Part shown: piece by piece, positions 37,340 to 45,444 of the stretch
How the letters are laid out: the number at the start of each line of letters is the position of its first letter
Position numbering within the stretch: the stretch's first letter is position 1
From: Rhizobium sp. WYJ-E13
Lineage (GTDB): Bacteria > Pseudomonadota > Alphaproteobacteria > Rhizobiales > Rhizobiaceae
Length of the DNA stretch: 64,000 bases
Direction: 5' to 3'
Assembly (NCBI RefSeq): GCF_018987265.1
Contig: NZ_CP076853.1
Coordinates: forward strand, 3,785,501-3,849,500
Notes under the pieces: generated by a model
Database searches by the model: none
Told to the model about the DNA's origin: nothing
Seen by the model: the letters and a program-made list of their open reading frames with translations, nothing else
Translations under genes and position numbers: made by a program

Positions 37340-38203
37340 TCAGGCATAGGCTGCCATATGCGGATCGGCGCTGACGAGCGCCGTGCGAAGCTTTTCCATC
37401 GCCCGGCTTTCGATCTGACGCACGCGCTCCTTGGAAATGCCGAGGTCGGCGCCGAGCTCTTCGAGTGTCGCTCCGTCTTCTGCGAGCCGGCGCGCGCTGA
37501 TGATCTTCATTTCGCGCTCGTTGAGATGCTTGAGGGCAGACGCAAGCCAGATGCGGCGACGTTCGCCGTCGATCATGTTGGAGACCTGCTCATCCGGCAG
37601 CGGCTCGTCGCTGACGAGAAAATCCATCTTCTCTGCACTATCGGCGTCGCCGGAAACGGAAGGCGCCTGCAGCGACGCATCATTGCCGGAAAGGCGCGCA
37701 TCCATGGTCTGCACGTCGGCAAGGCTGACACCGAGGGCGGCGGCGATTTCCTGATGAATGGATTGCAGCGTCAGCTGCGTGTCGCCCTTGGCGAGCTTGG
37801 CGCGCAGGCGCCGCAGATTGAAGAACAGTGCCTTCTGGGCCGAACTCGTGCCGCCGCGCACGATCGACCAGTTGCGCAGGATATAGTCCTGGATCGAAGC
37901 ACGGATCCACCAGCTTGCATAAGTGGAAAAGCGTACATCGCGCGCCGGTTCAAAGCGAGCGGCCGCCTCCAGAAGCCCGACATAGCCTTCCTGCACGAGA
38001 TCGCTCATCGGCAGGCCGAAGTTGCGGAACTTTCCTGCCATGGAAATGACGAGGCGCATGTGCGCCATGGCGATCTGGTTGCGGGCGCCGCGGTCCTCGT
38101 GATCCTTCCAGCGGATAGCGAGATTATGTTCCTCTTCACGGGCGAGATAGGGAGCCGCCATTGCTATTTTGATCATGCGCCGATCTGCAGACATGTTCTT
38201 CAT
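37340..38203 (-). CDS. rpoH2: RNA polymerase sigma-32-type factor (RpoH2)
   Basis: 287-residue group-3 sigma factor. Region 2 is DLVQEGYVGLLEAAARFEPA followed by RFSTYASWWIRASIQDYIL; the region 4 helix-turn-helix is EELGADLGISKERVRQIES. Its start MKNMSADRRM fits RpoH2-type proteins of rhizobia and not the longer housekeeping RpoH1. AGGAG precedes the ATG at 38203. In Sinorhizobium rpoH2 is activated by the general stress sigma RpoE2; a matching promoter lies about 300 bp upstream here. Confidence 0.88.
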   Translation of the reverse strand: MKNMSADRRMIKIAMAAPYLAREEEHNLAIRWKDHEDRGARNQIAMAHMRLVISMAGKFRNFGLPMSDLVQEGYVGLLEAAARFEPARDVRFSTYASWWIRASIQDYILRNWSIVRGGTSSAQKALFFNLRRLRAKLAKGDTQLTLQSIHQEIAAALGVSLADVQTMDARLSGNDASLQAPSVSGDADSAEKMDFLVSDEPLPDEQVSNMIDGERRRIWLASALKHLNEREMKIISARRLAEDGATLEELGADLGISKERVRQIESRAMEKLRTALVSADPHMAAYA

Positions 38204-38303
38204 ATCGCTCTCCTGAACAGGCCACGTGCCTAAAAATAAACAAGCAAACATCGTTTCCGGAACATCGCTGCGCCGGAGCAAACTAGGCTCTTGAATGCAT
38301 AAA

Positions 38304-38335
38304 GGCCTCGCTCCTGGACTTTTCAGGAGGAGGCC
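38304..38335 (-). terminator. Hairpin between the small ORF and rpoH2
   Basis: Twelve-pair stem GGCCTC(G)CTCCTG / CAGGAGGAGGCC with one bulged base and a seven-base loop; the minus-strand tail is TTTATGC. It starts 10 bases past the small ORF stop. Could be a partial terminator, attenuator or processing site in the rpoH2 leader. Confidence 0.5.
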
Positions 38336-38345
38336 CTATCTCTCT

Positions 38346-38417
38346 TCATATGCCGCTGACGCGGCTGGACTGGATCAGTTTCTTGAGATTGCCGGATAGG
38401 CAAATTCTGGAAATCAT
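38346..38417 (-). CDS. Candidate 23-residue small protein in the rpoH2 leader
   Basis: A short ORF beginning MISRICLSGNLKKL and ending SSRVSGI. The ATG is preceded by GAGGAG at ideal distance, the best ribosome site in this area. It lies about 80 bases downstream of an EcfG-type promoter and is followed by a hairpin. The peptide is basic and partly amphipathic. It could be a real stress-induced peptide or a regulatory upstream ORF; coding status is not proven. Confidence 0.4.
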   Translation of the reverse strand: MISRICLSGNLKKLIQSSRVSGI

Positions 38418-38503
38418 GATCCGCTCCTCATCGAACATTGACAGCTTTAGCGGAAGTCAAACCGAGCTTATGGGTTCGGGTGAACTCCGCATCACTGTAT
38501 ATG

Positions 38504-38528
38504 AACGTCGCAGCGGCGAAAAAGTTCC
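38504..38528 (-). promoter_or_regulatory. EcfG/RpoE2-type promoter
   Basis: On the minus strand GGAAC is followed after exactly 16 bases by CGTT, the alphaproteobacterial general-stress sigma consensus. Transcription would run through the small ORF toward rpoH2. Confidence 0.65.
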
Positions 38529-38531
38529 AAT

Positions 38532-38560
38532 AAAAAACCCGGCACCAAGCCGGGTTTTTT
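38532..38560 (-). terminator. Bidirectional rho-independent terminator after carD
   Basis: Perfect 12-base inverted repeat AAAAAACCCGGC / GCCGGGTTTTTT with a five-base loop, T-rich in both directions. It ends the carD transcript and separates it from the EcfG promoter. Confidence 0.88.
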
Positions 38561-38582
38561 CATCAGCAAAAACAATGCGCTA

Positions 38583-39155
38583 TTAGGCTGCCTCGTCCTG
38601 CGAATCGTCTTCCTCGATTGCCTTGCCGCGCTTCGGACCCTTGTTGAGGTTGGTCTCGACGACGCGAACGGCTTCCGTTTCAGACATCTTGTTAACGGCA
38701 GCGATTTCGCGAGCCATCCGGTCGAGGGCAGCTTCATAAAGCTGACGTTCTGAATAGGACTGCTCCGGCTGGTTTTCAGCGCGATAGAGATCGCGAACGA
38801 CTTCTGCGATCGAAATCAGGTCGCCGGAATTGATCTTGGCATCATATTCCTGGGCACGACGAGACCACATGGTACGCTTGACGCGAGCCTTGCCCTGCAC
38901 GACCTTGAGGGCGCGCTCGACAAAGTCGGTTTCGGAAAGCTTACGCATGCCGATGCTCATGGCCTTTGCGACCGGAACCTTCAGACGCATCTTGTCCTTT
39001 TCGAAATCGATGACGAAAAGTTCAAGCTTCATGCCGGCGACTTCTTGCTCTTCGATAACCGTGATGGTACCGACGCCATGTGCGGGGTACACGATCGATT
39101 CACCAGTCTTGAAGCCGTGACGTGCGGTAGAAGGTTTTTTCTGCTGGATGGTCAT
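38583..39155 (-). CDS. carD: CarD-family transcriptional regulator
   Basis: 190 residues that bind RNA polymerase beta and stabilise open complexes. The N-terminal Tudor-like domain is TGESIVYPAHGVGTITVIEEQEV ... DKMRLKVPV, followed by a helical DNA-contact domain containing MWSRRAQEYDAKINSGD and a basic/acidic tail. ATG at 39155 starts MTIQQKKPS; a TTG at 39164 sits nearer to GGGAG, so the start is slightly uncertain. Confidence 0.9.
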   Translation of the reverse strand: MTIQQKKPSTARHGFKTGESIVYPAHGVGTITVIEEQEVAGMKLELFVIDFEKDKMRLKVPVAKAMSIGMRKLSETDFVERALKVVQGKARVKRTMWSRRAQEYDAKINSGDLISIAEVVRDLYRAENQPEQSYSERQLYEAALDRMAREIAAVNKMSETEAVRVVETNLNKGPKRGKAIEEDDSQDEAA

Positions 39156-39553
39156 TCTAATCAAAAACTCCCTGTTACGCTTCCGGCGGCAGCCGGAGCC
39201 GGGTCAGTCAGGCCCGGATGAGACGGTTATATCCGTCGGGTGACTTCACTCTGGTTCCGCCAGACAGAAGCAAATGATATCCTTGCGCGCGATCTTGGGA
39301 TCCGACAGCTCAAGTTATTGATATGTCACGGAAACCGCGTGCGGATTTGCTTTTACTTTCGTGATGGTTTTGGGCATGCGTCATGCCACAAATGGAACAG
39401 TGTGGTGAACGTATCACAAAAATATGAGGAAATCAATAATTTGCTTAACGTGAGTCATGTGGGCAACACATAGCCCCCATGTGACTCACGCGTAATTTGA
39501 AACGTTTAACCTGAAGCTGAACCCAGTTTCAACAGCGCTGCACGTCGAAAATT
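39156..39553. other. Intergenic region between fdxA and carD
   Basis: About 400 bp that holds the carD promoter region and the fdxA 3' side. AT-rich around 39410-39450. It contains the inverted repeat at 39449-39490. The frame open at 39240-39473 has no protein-like composition. Confidence 0.5.
39449..39490. repeat. Long inverted repeat near the fdxA 3' end
   Basis: CGTGAGTCA at 39449-39457 pairs with TGACTCACG at 39482-39490, and the pairing extends inward through wobble pairs to a GGG/CCC, giving about 15 pairs around a 12-base loop. No T-tract follows on either strand. May terminate fdxA or bind a regulator. Confidence 0.5.
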
Positions 39554-39892
<339 letters not shown>

Positions 39893-40088
39893 GAAGAACT
39901 CCAGGATTTTCCATGCGGGCGGGGCCGGGCAACCTGGAACGTCGCGCCTGTCCCCTGAGCCGGACAAAAAGCGTGAACAGGCTTGGGAGGCAAGCACACT
40001 ACCCGGCAGGTTGTGTGTGACGTATCGACTTTACGGCAGGATTTCAAGGACAAACGATCTTCGAAAGGCTCATGGCAGGAAGAGTTTT

Positions 40089-40493
40089 CTAATCGTCGTC
40101 CGACATCAGCCTGTCGATTGCACGTCGTTCCTTTTTCGTCGGCCTGCCGGAACCAGTCGCCCGGATTGCCTGTTCGTATGGGGTGAGGCGTTTTGTCTCA
40201 TCCGGAGGCGGCGACAGGTCCTCATAGAGCAGCCGCGCCTCCTCGTAGGGACCACGTCTGTCGCCGGGCAGCCGAACGACGAGAATGACGTCTCGCCGTT
40301 CCAGCTTCAGTTCGATGCGATCACCGACTTTAATCATTTGGCTAGGCTGCACACAGCGTGAGCCGTTGATGCTGACATGGCCTGACTGGATATGGCTTTG
40401 CGCCAGCGAGCGTGATTTCACCATGCGCGTGAAAAACAGCCATTTGTCGATGCGCTGGCGCGAACCGCTTCCTGGCTGTGTTTCTCCGCCCAT
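40089..40493 (-). CDS. S4-domain RNA-binding protein (Hsp15-like)
   Basis: 134 residues. The S4 fold is at residues about 13-75 (RIDKWLFFTRMVKSRSLAQ ... GHVSINGSRC), and the basic tail GRPTKKERRAIDRL is typical of HslR/Hsp15, which rescues dissociated 50S subunits with attached nascent chains. Two bases downstream of the helicase stop, so co-transcribed. Confidence 0.87.
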   Translation of the reverse strand: MGGETQPGSGSRQRIDKWLFFTRMVKSRSLAQSHIQSGHVSINGSRCVQPSQMIKVGDRIELKLERRDVILVVRLPGDRRGPYEEARLLYEDLSPPPDETKRLTPYEQAIRATGSGRPTKKERRAIDRLMSDDD

Positions 40494-40495
40494 GA

Positions 40496-43400
40496 TTACT
40501 TCTTCATCTGCTCCTTGAGCGCTGCAAGCTTGGCAAAGGGCGAATCCGGATCGATCGGCTTCTCCTTGCGCGGCGGCTTGGCCTCGAAACGCAGCGGCTG
40601 CGAATTGCCGCGGTTGTTGTTACGGTCGTTGCGGTCGCCACGATCCTTTCGATCACCGCGGTCCTGACGGTCGCCGCGCTGCTCGTTGCGCGCCTGCTGC
40701 GGCCTGCCGCCATCACGATTCCCGCCTTCGCGGTTGCCGCCATCCCGGTTGCGGTTGTTGTGGCGGTTGCCATCACGGGCCTCACCGCCTTCACCGCCGC
40801 TAGGACGGCGATTACGGTCACCACGTTCCTGGCCTTGGCCATGACGTTCGCTCTGACCTTGCCCGCCGCGGCGGTCGCCATGGCCGCGCGCCTGGCGCTG
40901 GTTCTCGTTGCGGCCGCCGAGACGCCACAGAAGAACCGGCTTCGGCTCTGCGGCCTCAGCTTCAGCCTCACCGACTTCAACCGAACCTTCGGCTACCACA
41001 GGCGTCTCCGCAGCCGCAGGAGCGGCTTCGACAGCGGGCGTTTCTTCCGAAGCGCCATCTGCGTCGTCATGATCGGCCTTTTCAGCCGTTTCCTCTGCCA
41101 CTGTCTCAATCGCCGCCACGGGAGCCGATGGCGCATCCTGCGTCGCAAGGAATGCTGCAGCCTCCTCGGCCTTTACGGCGTCTGCGCGATAACCGAGACC
41201 CTTGAGGATCTCTTCCATGTCTTCCAGCGTCGCGCCGAGAATGGACAGCATCGCTGTCGTCGTTGTGAAGCGGCGGCCGTCATAAGCGCCTTCCGGACGG
41301 CCGGCTTGACCCGGCTTCCACTGCAAGAGCGGACGGATGAGGTCGGCCAGACGCTCGAGGATATCGATCCGCACCGCGCGCTTGCCGAGGAAACGGAAGC
41401 CAGCGAGCTTATAGAACGTGCGCTCGAAACTCGGATCGGTGACGACGGAGGTACGGCCGGCGGCCAGCACCGGAATGAGGTCGCCATAACCTGGCTTGTC
41501 GAGCCCGTCATTCTTCAGTGCCCAGAGCAATGTGATGAGCTCTGCTGGCGCCGGCTTCAAAAGCGCCGGAACGAAAATGTGGTAGGCACCGAAGCGGATG
41601 CCGTAACGGCGCATGGAGGCGCGCGCATCCTGATCCAGAGACTTCACCTCTTCCGTCACGTCGCGACGAAAGAGCACGCCGAGATTCTCGACGAGCTGGA
41701 AGGCGAGCCCCTTGGCAAGGCCCTGCAGGTCCTCAGCGCGCGACAGATCGTCGAGCGGCTTCAGCACCGTGCTGATATGATGATTGACGAAACGTTCGAT
41801 ACGGGCGGCGACATGATCGCGCGCATTGCCCGTAAGCTGCTCGTCGGCAAGCAGGATGACTCGCGGACGCATCACGTGATCGCTACCGGATAGACGTCCG
41901 ACCGGGTCGCCGAGCCAACGCACAAGACCGTCCGAGCCGATCGCCAGATCGGCGTTGCCTGCCGCATGCAGGCGCGCGGCACGGGCTTCGAATTCAAGCG
42001 CGAGCGCCTTCTGCGACGCAGACTGAACCGCCTTGGCGTCCGGCCCATCCGTTCCACCCACAGGCGTAAAACGGAACCCGGTCAACTGCCCCACATGATG
42101 TCCTTCAACAAAGACATCGCCATTCACACTGATTTCAGCTTCCAGCATCGCATTCTCTCTCAGGCGCTTCATGAGCACAGATGTCCTGCGATCAACAAAG
42201 CGTTTCGTCAACCTTTCATGCAACGCGTCGGACAATCGATCTTCGATTTCCCGCGTCTTTTCCTGCCAGTGTGTCGGATCGGCAAGCCAGCCGGGCCGAT
42301 TCGAAACATAAGTCCAGGTTCTTATCTGCGCGATTCGCGCCGAAAGCGTGTCAATTTCTCCATCTGTCCGATCCGAGCGATGAACCTGTTCCGCGAGAAA
42401 CTGCTCGTTTACCGTGCCATAGCGCACCAGATCGGAAAAGAGGGTAGAAATAAGATCGGCATGTTGCGCAGGCGTTATGCGCCGATAGTCCGGTAGAGCG
42501 CAAGCCTCCCAGAGCTTTTCGACGCGCGCCGGCGTGTTAGCGAGGTCGGTAATTTCCGGATAGCGCGATAAATGTTCGAGCGCCTGCTGGTCGACCGCCG
42601 GCAGCGCCCGCGTCAGACCCGGCACGCGGGGTCCGGTCTCAAGGCTTGCCCGCAGGGATTGTATCGAGGAGAAATCAAGATCCTTGGTCCGCCACTGCAG
42701 AACCTTGATATTATCAAATTCGTGGCCCTCGATGCGCTGCACCAGCTCCTCGTCGAACGGCGAGACCTGGCCGGTTACACCAAATGTCCCGTCGCGCACA
42801 TGACGTCCCGCGCGCCCGGCAATCTGGCCGAGCTCACCAGGATTGAGATTGCGGAACTGATAGCCGTCGAACTTCCGATCCTGCGCGAAGGCCACATGAT
42901 CGACATCGAGATTGAGACCCATGCCGATCGCATCGGTCGCAACCAGATATTCGACATCGCCCGCCTGATAGAGCGCCACTTGCGCATTGCGGGTGCGCGG
43001 GCTCAGCGCCCCGAGCACCACGGCAGCTCCACCACGCTGACGACGGATCAGTTCGGCGATTGCGTAAACCTCGTCCGCCGAGAAGGCGACGATAGCCGAA
43101 CGCTGCGGCAGCCGGGTGATCTTCTTCTGTCCCGCATAGAGAAGGTGAGAAAGCCGCGGCCGCTCCGTGACGGTTATCCCCGGCAGAAGCTGCTGCAGGA
43201 TCGGCCGCATGGTACCGGCGCCAAGCAGCAGCGTCTCGTCACGGCCGCGCAGATGCAGGATACGGTCTGTGAAGATATGGCCGCGCTCGAGGTCTCCCGC
43301 GAGTTGCACCTCATCGATAGCAACAAAGGCGGCTTTGGTTTCCCGCGGCATCGCCTCGACCGTGCAGACGGAGAAGCGCGCATTCGGCGGCGAGATCTTT

Positions 43401-43618
43401 TCTTCCCCGGTTACCAGCGCAACATTCTGGGCGCCGACTTTTTCCACCACCCGCGTATAGACTTCGCGCGCGAGCAAGCGGAGCGGCAGGCCGATAACAC
43501 CTGTGCCATGCGCCACCATGCGTTCGATCGCATAATGGGTCTTGCCGGTATTGGTCGGCCCAAGCACCGCGGTCACGCCGCGCCCGCTCAGTATCATCGG
43601 CTGCGAAGTCAGGGTCAT
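40496..43618 (-). CDS. Suv3-like DEAD/H-box helicase
   Basis: About 1040 residues. Motif I is LGPTNTGKTH at the very N-terminus, motif II FVAIDEVQLAGD, and later come the VATDAIGMGLNLDVDHVAF and QIAGRAGRH motifs (V and VI), which place it with mitochondrial SUV3/MgpS RNA helicases. The last 150 residues are a low-complexity tail rich in Arg, Gly, Asn and Asp (NRDGGNREGG, DRKDRGDRND repeats), likely binding RNA. ATG 43618 (MTLTSQPMIL) is preferred to a GTG at 43684. Probably RNA turnover or ribosome work together with the S4 protein. Confidence 0.87.
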   Translation of the reverse strand: MTLTSQPMILSGRGVTAVLGPTNTGKTHYAIERMVAHGTGVIGLPLRLLAREVYTRVVEKVGAQNVALVTGEEKISPPNARFSVCTVEAMPRETKAAFVAIDEVQLAGDLERGHIFTDRILHLRGRDETLLLGAGTMRPILQQLLPGITVTERPRLSHLLYAGQKKITRLPQRSAIVAFSADEVYAIAELIRRQRGGAAVVLGALSPRTRNAQVALYQAGDVEYLVATDAIGMGLNLDVDHVAFAQDRKFDGYQFRNLNPGELGQIAGRAGRHVRDGTFGVTGQVSPFDEELVQRIEGHEFDNIKVLQWRTKDLDFSSIQSLRASLETGPRVPGLTRALPAVDQQALEHLSRYPEITDLANTPARVEKLWEACALPDYRRITPAQHADLISTLFSDLVRYGTVNEQFLAEQVHRSDRTDGEIDTLSARIAQIRTWTYVSNRPGWLADPTHWQEKTREIEDRLSDALHERLTKRFVDRRTSVLMKRLRENAMLEAEISVNGDVFVEGHHVGQLTGFRFTPVGGTDGPDAKAVQSASQKALALEFEARAARLHAAGNADLAIGSDGLVRWLGDPVGRLSGSDHVMRPRVILLADEQLTGNARDHVAARIERFVNHHISTVLKPLDDLSRAEDLQGLAKGLAFQLVENLGVLFRRDVTEEVKSLDQDARASMRRYGIRFGAYHIFVPALLKPAPAELITLLWALKNDGLDKPGYGDLIPVLAAGRTSVVTDPSFERTFYKLAGFRFLGKRAVRIDILERLADLIRPLLQWKPGQAGRPEGAYDGRRFTTTTAMLSILGATLEDMEEILKGLGYRADAVKAEEAAAFLATQDAPSAPVAAIETVAEETAEKADHDDADGASEETPAVEAAPAAAETPVVAEGSVEVGEAEAEAAEPKPVLLWRLGGRNENQRQARGHGDRRGGQGQSERHGQGQERGDRNRRPSGGEGGEARDGNRHNNRNRDGGNREGGNRDGGRPQQARNEQRGDRQDRGDRKDRGDRNDRNNNRGNSQPLRFEAKPPRKEKPIDPDSPFAKLAALKEQMKK

Positions 43619-44477
43619 GGTCCATGCAAGTGAGGCGGGGACGCCCCGGGTCAAGTCGGCTCCTGCGGGTAAGGCAGAGAACACATGGACAGCCGAAGCT
43701 CCAAACGCAAGGGCAGATTTGAAATAGACTCTGGATTGAGCATGGAAGTCACAGTCCGCTAAGTCCTTGATTTAAGATTCGGAACAGCTTGAGAACGAAT
43801 CGGAGACGAATCGCTGACTCCGGCTGATTCAGCTTTTGTTCACGGCTAAGTATTGATTTTGAATCGGTTTTTTACACTAGATGCTGAATCTGTAGACTCG
43901 CCTGAGAACAAATGCTGGCAACCGCGATTAACGCTTCTTGCCGCATCGTAAAGGCGCAAAGGTCAAGGCCGAAATTAACGCTTCGATCAAAGCCGGAACG
44001 AAGCGGAGACGAATCGCCGATATCGAGGTTTTCCCTTTTCGTTCACTGCGAGATCTTGTGGCGTTTTCGCCACCGATCCCCAGATACGGGTTCCGGGTTT
44101 GCCGCAGCCATCCCGAGCCGTTGGATCGCATTAATCATTTGCATGCCGAATTTACAGAGCCTTAAACAGGCCGGCGCCGGTAGGCCGATGAAAGTCATGG
44201 CTGATCAAAGCCGGAACGAATCGCCGACGAATCGGAGACATCTTCATTTTCCCGCTTTGTTCACCGCAACATATTGTATTTAAAGAGAATTTTAACCATA
44301 CCCGGAAAATACCCCATAACATTTCGCCGACTTGCTTTCGAAAGAACCGGCTAAATTTGGCTTCTGTCGCAATGAGGGATAACGCCGCCGTGATATTCTG
44401 AGAGTTTAGCCGGGAACAAAAATCGCGGATGCGGGTTTCTAGTCCAGTCGAAATGAGAATGAGGCAGGACAAACACC
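43619..44477. other. 860 bp non-coding region upstream of the helicase
   Basis: No ORF here is protein-like. It contains a three-copy degenerate repeat (43791-44264) and a second short duplication (ATTAACGCTTC near 43929 and 43975). Parts are AT-rich compared with neighbouring genes. May carry the helicase promoter and an undetected RNA or a decayed element. Confidence 0.5.
43791..44264 (+). repeat. Three degenerate copies of a ~52 bp repeat
   Basis: Copies at 43791-43843, 43995-44046 and 44213-44264. Each starts GAACGAA(T/G)CGG/CC...GACGAATCG and ends in TTTTGTTCAC, TTTCGTTCAC or CTTTGTTCAC. Copies 2 and 3 are also preceded by GATCAAAGCCG. Spacing is 204 and 218 bp, far too wide for CRISPR. 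Confidence 0.6.
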
Positions 44478-44633
44478 ATGCTTGGCACGATACTTCTTAT
44501 TATCCTTATTCTATTATTGGTCGGCGCCTTGCCGAATTGGGGTTATAGCCGCGGCTGGGGCTATGGACCTTCGGGTGGTTTGGGGTTAGTTCTCGTCATC
44601 ATTATCATTCTTGTACTGATGGGCCGAATTTAA
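44478..44633 (+). CDS. DUF3309 small membrane protein
   Basis: 51 residues: MLGTILLIILILLLVGALP, a short aromatic/glycine stretch (NWGYSRGWGYGPSGG), then a second hydrophobic helix ending MGRI. This is the DUF3309 pattern, common in rhizobia and function unknown. AGGAC lies before the ATG. Followed by a lipoprotein gene 25 bp away. Confidence 0.75.
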   Translation: MLGTILLIILILLLVGALPNWGYSRGWGYGPSGGLGLVLVIIIILVLMGRI

Positions 44634-44658
44634 AGGCCGGTAACCTGGGGAGTTAGAC

Positions 44659-44913
44659 ATGAAAAAGATTGTTCTTAGCTGCGCTCTCATTGGCGCTCTC
44701 GCCTCCTGCACCCCAACGGAGCAGGGCACGGCGATTGGTGCGGGCACGGGCGCCATCATCGGCGGCGCCGTCAGCAACAGCTGGGGTGGCGCGGCAGTTG
44801 GCGCAGTCGCCGGCGGTCTGACAGGCGCACTGATCGGCCAGTCGGTTGAACGCCGCGGCTACTGCATCTATCGCGACCGCTACGGTCGCCGCTACGAAGC
44901 TCGCTGCCGCTAA
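44659..44913 (+). CDS. Glycine-zipper lipoprotein
   Basis: 84 residues. Lipoprotein signal with lipobox ALASC, then a glycine-zipper hydrophobic segment (IGAGTGAIIGGAV ... GGAAVGAVAGGLTGALIG) and a short basic/aromatic tail CIYRDRYGRRYEARC. GGGGAG seven bases before the ATG. Similar small envelope proteins are frequent in alphaproteobacteria; function unknown. A terminator follows. Confidence 0.8.
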   Translation: MKKIVLSCALIGALASCTPTEQGTAIGAGTGAIIGGAVSNSWGGAAVGAVAGGLTGALIGQSVERRGYCIYRDRYGRRYEARCR

Positions 44914-44940
44914 CCAGCATCGCCCCATCGGAAATTTTGA

Positions 44941-44964
44941 ACGGGCGCTTCGGCGTCCGTTTTT
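44941..44964 (+). terminator. Rho-independent terminator after the lipoprotein gene
   Basis: Stem ACGGGCGC / GCGTCCGT with TTCG loop (one G-T wobble), followed by TTTTTC. Confidence 0.8.
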
Positions 44965-45102
44965 CTTGCGCGCGTTTATCGTCAACATGGCGTTGACGAT
45001 TGGTCGCTGAAGTCAAATCTACCGCGCCGCCGACGCCAGGCGCATATTAGTTTCAAGATCGCAAGGGCAGAGCACCTGCCGCCTGCGAGTGGAAACGCCA
45101 TC

Positions 45103-45291
45103 ATGGCCCACATCCTGCTCAATTCCGCCGTCGCCGTCCTGATCGCCACGGCCTTTCTTACGACAGCAATTGCCGCTCTCCGCAGCCAAGACCGCGCTTT
45201 CCAGAAGGTGCCCGTCAAGGCCAACAGACGGTATCATCCAAACGCTGACACCATCAAAGAAACCGAAAACCGCGTGACGGTAAATATTTGA
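45103..45291 (+). CDS. Small putative membrane/exported protein
   Basis: 62 residues: an N-terminal hydrophobic segment (LLNSAVAVLIATAFLTTAIAAL), then a basic polar tail. The ribosome site is weak (GTGGAAA eleven bases before the ATG). Not recognised; membrane anchoring or secretion is the only inference. Confidence 0.35.
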   Translation: MAHILLNSAVAVLIATAFLTTAIAALRSQDRAFQKVPVKANRRYHPNADTIKETENRVTVNI

Positions 45292-45302
45292 GCGCCGTCC
45301 GC

Positions 45303-45440
45303 GGGAGACACGGCCATCAACAGGATCATCGTGATCCCCGCCCTCATCACCATTGCCTTCGCGGGCTATGGCGCATCCGCCGGCCCCCTATGACGGCACC
45401 GGCAGCTTCCCGAGCAACTATGCCCACAATCAGAAAAAAT
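45303..45440 (+). pseudogene. Possible decayed small secreted-peptide gene
   Basis: GGGAGA is followed seven bases later by ATC where an ATG would be expected; the frame then reads NRIIVIPALITIAFAGYGAS-A, a clear signal-peptide shape, and stops after GPL. If the C5 run at 45384-45388 had four C, the frame would continue as PYDGTGSFPSNYAHNQKK and end at the TAG near 45438. So start codon and frame both look lost. Recognition is by pattern only. Confidence 0.35.
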
Positions 45441-45444
45441 AGGC

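Noticed and set aside
38221..38280. Second EcfG promoter close to rpoH2 (GGAAAC near 38257)
   Set aside because: No CGTT at the 16-17 base spacing, so it does not meet the consensus.
38350..38586. 78-codon plus-strand frame near rpoH2
   Set aside because: Runs straight through the perfect bidirectional terminator at 38532-38560 and has no ribosome site.
39240..39473. 77-codon plus-strand frame between carD and fdxA
   Set aside because: Not protein-like, no ribosome site, and it overlaps the palindrome region.
43791..44264. CRISPR array
   Set aside because: Only three degenerate copies about 210 bp apart, no regular spacers and no cas genes.
43912..44283. Overlapping open frames in the repeat region
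   Set aside because: No protein-like composition; the repeats explain the sequence pattern.
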